Of a stretch of DNA of 6,257 nucleotides, positions 1 to 5,170 are shown in pieces (the stretch's first letter is position 1; every line of letters begins with the position of its first letter). Made by a program: the position numbers and the translations under genes. Location: the NCBI GenBank assembly GCA_011390385.1, contig JAABSN010000195.1, forward strand, positions 1-6,257. Direction: 5' to 3'. Below the pieces are notes generated by a model, which was not told the DNA's origin, did not search any database, and saw only the letters and a list, made by a program, of their open reading frames with translations. This DNA is from Thioalkalivibrio nitratireducens (GTDB lineage: Bacteria; Pseudomonadota; Gammaproteobacteria; Ectothiorhodospirales; Ectothiorhodospiraceae).

Positions 1-1440
1 CGGCTCCGCTTGCGCGCCGGCCACGGTGCGGCAATGCCTGATGACCGCCGCGGGGGCCCCCTTGACGGCATATTCGAACGTTCCTTCCGATTCGTGAATG
101 GTGGCCATCATCATGGTGTCGGGATCGAATGCCTCTTCCCTGACCTCCGGTTTGCGCACCAGCAGCTTTTGGCGGTCGACGCCCCAGCGCGCCGCCCCGG
201 TCAGCAGGGCGATTTCCGTTGGATCCCCCTGTGTCTCGTCGATCTCGCCGTCGTCGTCCTTGTCGCTGGCCGACGCATTATTGCAGAGTGCCCCGATCTC
301 GAGACAGCGCGAGAAGAGGTCGTCCTTTTCCGGGCGTGTCTGGTCAGCGTCTTGATCGGACGGGTTGTCCGGCTGCAGGTCATACTCCCCGGACGGGGTC
401 ACGAGCGCCGCGGCAACCATACGGTTCTCCGTGAGCGTGCCGGTCTTGTCCGACAGGATCACATTCGTGGCACCGAGTGTCTCGACGGCGGGGAGCCGCT
501 TGATGAGCGCTTGATTGCGTGCCATCAGCCACATGCCGCGTGCCAGGCCGATCGTGGCGACAAAGGGCAGCCCTTCGGGAATGGCCGCGACGCCCAGCGC
601 GATGGCGGTCTCGATCATCATCAGCGTTGGCCTGCCGGCCAGGAAGCCGGTGACGCCGATGACGGCGGCGGCCGCCAGCGCCACCCAGGCCAGCCGCTGC
701 CCGAGCCGGTTGAGGCGACGTTCGAGCGGTGAGGTGTCCTCGTTGGCGGCCTCCTCCGCCATGCCGGCGATGTGACCAAGCTCCGTATCCATGCCCGTGG
801 CCACGACGACGCCGACCGCCGACCCCTGTGTGATCGTCGTTCCCCGATACAGCATGCCGGTGCGCTCCGCGAGCGGGCTGTCGGCTTCGACGGGGTCGAT
901 CTGCTTGGCGACGGACACCGACTCACCCGTGAGCATCGACTCGTCCACCTGGAGATTGTTCGCCTCGATCAGGCGCAGATCCGCCGGCAGCATGTCGCCA
1001 CCCTCGTGCAGGCAGATATCGCCGGGAACCAGCGCCGTTGCCGGCACCTCGCTCTCCTCGCCGTCGCGGCGAACGCGCACGCGCGGTTTCCCCATCTGGC
1101 GCAGCGCCTCCATTGAGCGGGCGGCACGCCACTCGCTGACGAATCCGATCAGGCAATTGACCAGGATTACGGCCAGGATCGCGATGCCCTCGGTAAGCTT
1201 GCCGAAGGCAAACGCCAGCACGGCGGCACCGGCGAGAATCGCGACCACAACGCTGCGGAACTGGGCGATGAGGATGCGCAAAACGCTTCTGCCGCCGGAT
1301 TGCCGGATGCGGTTCTCCCCGGCCTGCTCCCGGCGTTTAGCCACCTGGTCGCGCGATAGCCCTTGCGGGGGGCTGACCCCCAGTGCTTCGGTCACATCAT
1401 CCGGTGTCCGGGCATGAAAAGCCTCAGTCTGATTCGGCAT
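1..1440 (-). CDS. P-type (P2, Ca2+-ATPase-like) cation-transporting ATPase, N-terminal part
   Basis: Only the first 480 residues are visible; the gene runs off the low edge of the window. It should be an inner-membrane pump that couples ATP hydrolysis to cation export through an aspartyl-phosphate intermediate. An N-terminal cytoplasmic stretch (about 1-60) is followed by two hydrophobic segments (about 64-80 and 83-102). The actuator domain carries TGES at 171-174. Two more membrane segments follow (about 251-300), with the IPEGLP ion-site motif at 287-292. The phosphorylation motif DKTGTLTEN starts at Asp331. In the nucleotide-binding domain are GDPTE (405-409) and KGAP (460-463). PEGLP is typical of the SERCA/PMR1 group, so Ca2+ is the first guess, but Mg2+, Mn2+ or Na+ cannot be excluded. 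The FDSxxKxMS motif is degenerate (FDPDTMMMATI, 438-447). An acidic loop at 393-404 resembles an EF-hand loop. The start overlaps the upstream ATPase gene by 17 bases, with GGGGGA 8 bases before the ATG. The family assignment is firm; the substrate is not. Confidence 0.93.
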   Translation of the reverse strand, partial: MPNQTEAFHARTPDDVTEALGVSPPQGLSRDQVAKRREQAGENRIRQSGGRSVLRILIAQFRSVVVAILAGAAVLAFAFGKLTEGIAILAVILVNCLIGFVSEWRAARSMEALRQMGKPRVRVRRDGEESEVPATALVPGDICLHEGGDMLPADLRLIEANNLQVDESMLTGESVSVAKQIDPVEADSPLAERTGMLYRGTTITQGSAVGVVVATGMDTELGHIAGMAEEAANEDTSPLERRLNRLGQRLAWVALAAAAVIGVTGFLAGRPTLMMIETAIALGVAAIPEGLPFVATIGLARGMWLMARNQALIKRLPAVETLGATNVILSDKTGTLTENRMVAAALVTPSGEYDLQPDNPSDQDADQTRPEKDDLFSRCLEIGALCNNASASDKDDDGEIDETQGDPTEIALLTGAARWGVDRQKLLVRKPEVREEAFDPDTMMMATIHESEGTFEYAVKGAPAAVIRHCRTVAGAQAEP

Positions 1441-2683
1441 GTGTCCTGTCCCCCGTTTCGCCCGGGAAATGCAGGTCCTGCACCTCCTCGATTGTCGTGA
1501 TCCCGGCGGCGACCTTCGACAGCGCATCCTGGCGCAACGATGGCGCGTCGCTTTCCGCAATCATCTTGCGCAGCGTGCCTGTCCCATGCGCGCCGGAGAC
1601 CGCGGCGGCCATCTCGCGGTCGAAGGCCATGACCTCGAAGATGCCCGTTCGTCCGCTGTAACCGATCTGGTGGCACTTCTCGCAGCCCTTTACTTTAGGC
1701 ACATGGGCGGGCACGTCGAGCCCTTCGGCCCGGAAAAGCTCGCGTTCCTCCCCGGTGGGTTCGCGCTGCTCCGCGCAGTGGCTGCAGACCTTGCGCACCA
1801 GGGCCTGGGAGGCTGCGAGCCGCAGCGACGAGGCGAGCAGGTGGCGCGGTACGGAGAAGTAGTGGCAGGCCTCCACGGCCAGTGCCACATCCGTGGCATG
1901 CAGCGTGGCCAGCACGAAACGTCCGGCCGCCGCGGCACGCACGGCCGCGACTGCCGACGCCGCGTCCCGGATCTCGCCGATCAAGATGATATCCGGATCC
2001 ATCCGCAGGACGGTCTTCAGCGCCTCGGGCATCGCCAGTCCGTGCTCCTCATCGGCCTGAACCTGTCGCACATAGGGCAGGTCATACTCGACGGGATCCT
2101 CGATGGAAACGGCAATCATCGACCGCAGGTCGAGGAAGGACACCAGCGAATAGAGCGTCATGGTCTTGCCGGCCCCCGTCGATCCCGAGATGAGAATAAG
2201 CCCCTCGGGACGCTTCAGCGTCTGGCGGATCACGGACAGGTTCGCCTCGGAGAGTCCCAGCTCGTCCGGCCGCAACACCTCGGAGGGGGGTGACAGGATG
2301 CGCAGATGGGCCGCTGCGCTCCTTGTGGTGGGCAGGATGGTGACACGCACATCGTAGGCGTCCTCGCTGCCGCCCAGCGTAATCCGGCTCTCCAGCGGTC
2401 CGAACGTGTGGTCGGGGGTGAACTGCGAGGCCACCTTGATCTGGTTGATCAGTTGCTGACCTGCCGGTCTGGACATCTCCGTCTGCGGGTGGATGACGCC
2501 ATCGATGCGGAAGCAGAGACGGTAGACATTTACCCCCACCGGGTCGATGTGGATATCGGAGGCGTCCTGCGCCAGCGCCTGCGAGAGTATATCGCTGACC
2601 TGTTCAGGCAGTTGATCCTGCCATTTTCCGGCGATATCCGCCGTGGTTGTGGTAATGCGTTCGGCGCTCATGCGGTGATCCAT
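1424..2683 (-). CDS. GspE/PilB-type secretion ATPase lacking the N-terminal domain
   Basis: A 419-residue member of the type II secretion/type IV pilus ATPase family, hexameric motors that power pilin or pseudopilin assembly at the inner membrane. Visible motifs are ASDIHIDP (41-48, start of the N2 domain), Walker A GSTGAGKT (167-174), the Asp box IEDPVEY (194-200), Walker B with IGEIRD and catalytic Glu237, the His box ATLHATD (259-265), and a zinc-type tetracysteine CxxC pair (C300/C303 and C334/C337) followed by GRTGIFEVM. The tetracysteine places it with GspE/PilB rather than PilT. Family members are usually about 500-570 residues; this one starts almost directly at N2, so the MshEN/T2SSE N-terminal domain that contacts the inner-membrane platform is missing. 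No pilin, platform or secretin gene is visible. The start at 2683 has GAGG 7 bases upstream. An alternative ATG at 2671 overlaps the preceding stop as ATGA and would give 415 residues. All catalytic motifs are intact, so it is probably active; the partner is unknown. Confidence 0.92.
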   Translation of the reverse strand: MDHRMSAERITTTTADIAGKWQDQLPEQVSDILSQALAQDASDIHIDPVGVNVYRLCFRIDGVIHPQTEMSRPAGQQLINQIKVASQFTPDHTFGPLESRITLGGSEDAYDVRVTILPTTRSAAAHLRILSPPSEVLRPDELGLSEANLSVIRQTLKRPEGLILISGSTGAGKTMTLYSLVSFLDLRSMIAVSIEDPVEYDLPYVRQVQADEEHGLAMPEALKTVLRMDPDIILIGEIRDAASAVAAVRAAAAGRFVLATLHATDVALAVEACHYFSVPRHLLASSLRLAASQALVRKVCSHCAEQREPTGEERELFRAEGLDVPAHVPKVKGCEKCHQIGYSGRTGIFEVMAFDREMAAAVSGAHGTGTLRKMIAESDAPSLRQDALSKVAAGITTIEEVQDLHFPGETGDRTHAESD

Positions 2684-3024
2684 TTTCTGGCCTCGTCGGC
2701 CTGCTCATGCGCGAAGTAGCGGATCTCGGCCGTGGTGAATGGCTTGCAGAAGGTCGCCATGCCTTTCTCCCATTTCGTTTCACCCACGAATGCCAGCCGC
2801 TCGATATCACTGAAATGCTTCACGGCGAATTTCGTGTCCTGCCACAGCGCGCCGGCGGTCCAGCCGTGGAAGTCCTCCAGCTCGATCAGGACACGAATCT
2901 TCCCGTGCTGTTGGATCATCCGCTCCACAGCGGGGGTGAATTCCTCGTAGTTCTCCGTGGTCAGTTTTCCCGAAGCCTTCACATTCAGGATGTTGGATTC
3001 CGCTTCTTCCGCTAATTTGATCAT
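2668..3024 (-). CDS. SpoIIAA-like (STAS/SEC14-type) small protein
   Basis: A 118-residue soluble protein that resembles the SpoIIAA-like family (Pfam STAS/SEC14 type). Recognisable parts are an N-terminal beta-strand region with ASGKLTTENYEEF (17-29), a strand at IRVLIELEDFHGW (43-55), a helix with LWQDTKFAVKHF (60-71), a strand at ERLAFVG (75-81) followed by WEKGMATFCKPF (85-96), and the end AEIRYFAHEQADEARKWI. Length and order match the family. The exact role of these proteins is poorly known; by fold they could bind a lipid or nucleotide, or act as a partner switch. I chose the ATG at 3024 because AAGGA lies 6 bases upstream and family homology begins there; the reading frame stays open to an earlier ATG at 3105, but that extension looks non-coding. 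It is the first gene of the overlapping three-gene operon and its stop lies inside the start of the secretion-type ATPase. There is no signal peptide or membrane segment. Confidence 0.87.
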   Translation of the reverse strand: MIKLAEEAESNILNVKASGKLTTENYEEFTPAVERMIQQHGKIRVLIELEDFHGWTAGALWQDTKFAVKHFSDIERLAFVGETKWEKGMATFCKPFTTAEIRYFAHEQADEARKWITA

Positions 3025-3030
3025 GGCCGT

Positions 3031-3035
3031 TCCTT
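3031..3035 (-). promoter_or_regulatory. Ribosome binding site of the SpoIIAA-like gene
   Basis: AAGGA on the minus strand, 6 bases before the ATG at 3024. It decides in favour of the 118-residue form over the 145-residue frame that opens at 3105. Confidence 0.75.
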
Positions 3036-3082
3036 TCTGTTTTGTCCGATCTGTCGAGCCAAGACGGCCCGACCACGGGATC

Positions 3083-3111
3083 AGTCTACACCGGGGGTGG
3101 CGCACTGCTCA
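3083..3111 (-). promoter_or_regulatory. Weak candidate sigma70-type promoter for the three-gene operon
   Basis: On the minus strand TGAGCA (3106-3111) and TAGACT (3083-3088) are separated by 17 bases, about 58 bases before the start of the SpoIIAA-like gene. The -35 box matches the consensus at 3 of 6 positions and the -10 box at 4 of 6. In GC-rich DNA this could easily be chance. Confidence 0.2.
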
Positions 3112-3206
3112 TCGGGCTATCCCTGATCGCGCACCTCGATTTTCCTCAGGTAAGTCCCGGCCCCGGGCTCGCCCGGATGATGCAGGAGTGAAACTGTTTA
3201 CAGCGT

Positions 3207-3356
3207 TTGTGGTGATCCTCGGTGAACGAGAACGGCGACGAGAACGGTAAACGATTGTGTTTTCCCAACTCGTAATCCGTTCTCGTCGCCGTTCTCGTAA
3301 TCCGAAATAGGAAGCTAACGTTGTGGTGACAGTTGGAGAGAACCACAATATGTGGT
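3207..3356. repeat. TGTGGTG-type short repeats, possible regulator sites
   Basis: TTGTGGTGA occurs directly at 3207-3215 and 3321-3329. A third element at 3342-3356 is a perfect inverted repeat, ACCACA-ATA-TGTGGT, whose right half continues as TGTGGTG. The copies flank the long hairpin and lie upstream of the stress-protein gene. Repetition and dyad symmetry suggest binding sites for a dimeric regulator, but no regulator gene is in the window and I do not recognise the motif. Confidence 0.35.
3220..3304. repeat. Long imperfect inverted repeat (hairpin) built of 12-13 base units
   Basis: A perfect 22-bp inverted repeat pairs 3226-3247 with 3277-3298. Three mismatches outward, CGG/CCG (3220-3222 with 3302-3304) pair again. 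Three mismatches inward, ACGA/TCGT (3251-3254 with 3270-3273) pair, and TTG/CAA (3255-3257 with 3266-3268) can extend this past one bulged C. This leaves an 8-base tip. Each arm is made of near-tandem units of the form CGGnnnACGAGAA / CGGCGACGAGAA, so the core holds CGAGAACGG twice. On the right arm CTCGTAATCCG occurs twice directly (3269-3279 and 3294-3304). It lies between divergent genes, so it is not a terminator of either neighbour, and no T-run follows. A dispersed REP-like or MITE-like element is most likely. Confidence 0.8.
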
Positions 3357-3484
3357 GGTCAAAATTGAAGTTAATGGTTAGCGATGTCAGGGATATCGAA
3401 GGTCGAAATACCGGTTTTCGTCGATGGGGGCATGGGATGACTTGGTGTATATTCGGACTAGGCAGATAGCAATCGAGAAACAGT

Positions 3485-3489
3485 GGAGG
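3485..3489 (+). promoter_or_regulatory. Ribosome binding site of the universal stress protein gene
   Basis: GGAGG followed by a G-run, 7 bases before the ATG at 3497. It is a strong site and fixes the start. Confidence 0.8.
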
Positions 3490-3496
3490 GGGAATC

Positions 3497-4297
3497 ATGA
3501 TCAGAACCATCACGGTCTACACCGGCGAGAGCGACTACGCCAGGGCGGCGCAGGCACACGCCATTGAAATGGCAAGTCAGTTCGCCGCGCGCTTGAAGGT
3601 TGTCAGTCTCTGGCAAGCGGAGAAGGGTGGGGTGGTCGATGCCTCCACGGAATCGGCCTCCGGCTCGATGAAAGGCAACCAGCAGGACATCATGGAGGCG
3701 GCGGAACGCGCCGGTGTTCGCGTGGAGGCCGGCTCGCGGGGGGAAGGGGGCACACGCGGTCTGCTGGAAGAGTCTCGCGAGACCGATCTTCTCGTTCTCG
3801 GCCTGCCGACAGACGCGGATGCGGACAGGACTGCCGAGGCCGCCCGCGTGCTAAGCAACGAACGTCCTGTTCTCAGGAAAGCGGAATGCGCATTGCTCGT
3901 GGTTAGCCAGCCCCCGACCCCGATCCGGAAAATACTGGCGAGGTACGAGGAAGGCAGCACGGGCAAGGCCATGTTGCGGATGGTCGCCGCCATCGCCGAG
4001 CGATACCACGCGCATCTCGGTTTGCTGACCATTGAAAACGACCCGGTCAAGGCCACCAGACTCGCGGCGGCCGCCGAGGAATACGTCAAGGGTTTCGATA
4101 TTCCATCGGTCGAGACGCTCGCCCAGGCAGGCCCCACTGGTTCAACGGTTTGGATCCAGCAGGTGGTCGAGTCCTTTGGTGCCGACCTGATCGCGATGGG
4201 TGAGGAAGGCCACAACTGGCTGGAACGCCTGTTCGGCGAGAATCTGGCGGAACAGACGGCACTCGCGACCTCGATCCCGCTTCTGATCGTGCGGTGA
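3497..4297 (+). CDS. Tandem-domain universal stress protein (UspA family)
   Basis: A 266-residue cytoplasmic protein made of two UspA-like domains (about 1-138 and 143-266). Each has the alternating strand/helix pattern of the fold and ends in a hydrophobic strand (CALLVVS 131-137; IPLLIVR 260-266). In the first domain the strand DLLVLGL (97-103) sits where the nucleotide-binding loop should begin, but the glycine-rich motif is not present. In the second domain ADLIAMGEEG (229-238) followed by WLERLFGENLAEQ (241-253) lines up with the family's GxxG-9x-G(S/T) ATP motif, but Glu-Asn stands where Gly-Ser is expected. ATP binding is therefore doubtful in domain 1 and altered in domain 2. Tandem Usp proteins are linked to survival under stress and energy limitation. 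The gene stands alone on the plus strand, diverges from the pump operon and converges on the F1 gamma gene with only 12 bases between the stops. Confidence 0.9.
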   Translation: MIRTITVYTGESDYARAAQAHAIEMASQFAARLKVVSLWQAEKGGVVDASTESASGSMKGNQQDIMEAAERAGVRVEAGSRGEGGTRGLLEESRETDLLVLGLPTDADADRTAEAARVLSNERPVLRKAECALLVVSQPPTPIRKILARYEEGSTGKAMLRMVAAIAERYHAHLGLLTIENDPVKATRLAAAAEEYVKGFDIPSVETLAQAGPTGSTVWIQQVVESFGADLIAMGEEGHNWLERLFGENLAEQTALATSIPLLIVR

Positions 4298-4309
4298 TGA
4301 AAACAATCG

Positions 4310-5170
4310 CTATTGCAGGGCCTCGAAGCCGGAGACGATATCGAGCAGCTCGCCGGTGATGGCGCTCTGGCGCTCGTGGTGGTAGGCGGTTGTCAGTTCG
4401 CCGAGCCGTTCCTCGATGTTGGATTCGGCGGCCTGCATGGCGGCGAGACGGCTGGCGTTCTCGCCGGCCAGGGAGTGGGCCAGCGCCCGGTAGAGCGAGA
4501 CGAACAGGTATTCGCGTACCAGGAAGGCGAAGAGGCGGTTGGCATCCATGGTGAAGGCGGGCAACTGGTTGGTCGGCCAGGGGCGCGATTGGAACGTGTC
4601 GAGCCACTGGCGGTCAAGCGGCAGCAGCCGCGCGGTTGTGGGTTCATAGGACGCGCCGGAGGTGTGCCGGTTGTGCAGCACAACCAGGGCGGAGAGTCCC
4701 TCGATCCCGCCCAGCACGGCCAGCAGATCCTGGACCCGGGCGGTGATCGCGGAGACGGAGCCGGGGGCGGGGAAGCCTTGACGCAGCGACAAGCCCGAAT
4801 GCTTGACCAGGCCGGCCGTGCGCTCGCCGATCGTGATCACCTCCCACTGCCCGGCGTCGTCCTGCTGCTGGAGTTGTTCGTCCGCCAGGCGGGCGATGTC
4901 CTCGTTGAACTTGCCGCACATGCCCTGGTCGGAGCCCACGACCACGGCGATACGCTGGCCGGCGGGACGCTCGGCGGCGGGCGGTGCGCCGGCCCGCTGC
5001 AGGACAATGCCCAGTCCCAGCTCCAGGGTGCGGTTGTACTCGTCGAGGGAGCGCGCGGCCTTCTCGTACTGGCGGATACTGACGGCGGCAAGCGCCTTCA
5101 TGGTGCGTACGACGGACTGCAGGTCAGTCGTGCTATCAATCTGCCTTTTCATGCGTGCCTGGGTCGGCAT
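4310..5170 (-). CDS. atpG: F1 ATPase subunit gamma, alternate (N-ATPase) type
   Basis: 286 residues, the usual length for F1 gamma, the central rotor stalk that couples c-ring rotation to catalysis in the alpha3-beta3 head. The N-terminal coiled-coil helix has [16 protein letters not shown] (16-31). The central Rossmann-like part has the hallmark [10 protein letters not shown] (80-89; SDxGLCGxFN in ordinary gamma). The C-terminal helix reads [17 protein letters not shown] (240-256) and ends [15 protein letters not shown] (271-285). The [14 protein letters not shown] start and the [12 protein letters not shown] end differ from ordinary gamma subunits and resemble the alternate F1F0 ATPase family. 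The gene starts inside the end of alpha (35-base overlap) and appears to be the last of the operon, as in the N-ATPase order ending A-G. No delta gene lies next to alpha here, also as expected for that type. The start at 5170 is set by AAGGAG 7 bases upstream; an internal ATG at residue 7 has no such support. Confidence 0.94.
   Translation of the reverse strand: MPTQARMKRQIDSTTDLQSVVRTMKALAAVSIRQYEKAARSLDEYNRTLELGLGIVLQRAGAPPAAERPAGQRIAVVVGSDQGMCGKFNEDIARLADEQLQQQDDAGQWEVITIGERTAGLVKHSGLSLRQGFPAPGSVSAITARVQDLLAVLGGIEGLSALVVLHNRHTSGASYEPTTARLLPLDRQWLDTFQSRPWPTNQLPAFTMDANRLFAFLVREYLFVSLYRALAHSLAGENASRLAAMQAAESNIEERLGELTTAYHHERQSAITGELLDIVSGFEALQ

Larger units (their letters stand above)
3025..3496. 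other. Divergent intergenic region, no gene seen
   Basis: 472 bases lie between the leftward SpoIIAA-like operon and the rightward stress-protein gene, so promoters for both should lie here. The open frames in it, for example 3109-3513 on the minus strand, have low-complexity Arg-rich stretches produced by the hairpin repeat and no family resemblance. The half nearest the stress gene (about 3305-3480) is visibly richer in A and T than the rest of the window, as expected for a promoter region. A possible -10 (TATATT, 3448-3453) lies there, but no convincing -35 is spaced from it. It also holds a 14-base GC palindrome (3163-3176, CCGGGC-TC-GCCCGG), the long hairpin and the short TGTGGTG repeats listed separately. 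Confidence 0.8.

Noticed and set aside
10..732. Long plus-strand open frame (240 codons) opposite the P-type ATPase
   Set aside because: It is the antisense shadow of the pump gene, whose minus-strand frame holds TGES, PEGLP and DKTGT; the plus frame has no family features.
1439..2293. Plus-strand open frame of 284 codons opposite the secretion-type ATPase
   Set aside because: The minus-strand frame carries Walker A, Walker B and tetracysteine motifs; the plus frame is a GC-driven shadow.
3220..3304. The hairpin as a rho-independent terminator or CRISPR repeat
   Set aside because: No T-run follows, neither neighbour ends here, and the units are too short and not separated by unique spacers of constant length.
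3109..3513. Minus-strand open frame of 134 codons across the intergenic region
   Set aside because: It has no family resemblance, runs through the hairpin repeats as Arg-rich low-complexity sequence, and overlaps the start of the stress-protein gene.
4298..4309. Bidirectional terminator between the stress-protein and gamma genes
   Set aside because: Only 12 bases separate the stops and no GC-rich dyad with a T-tract is visible there.
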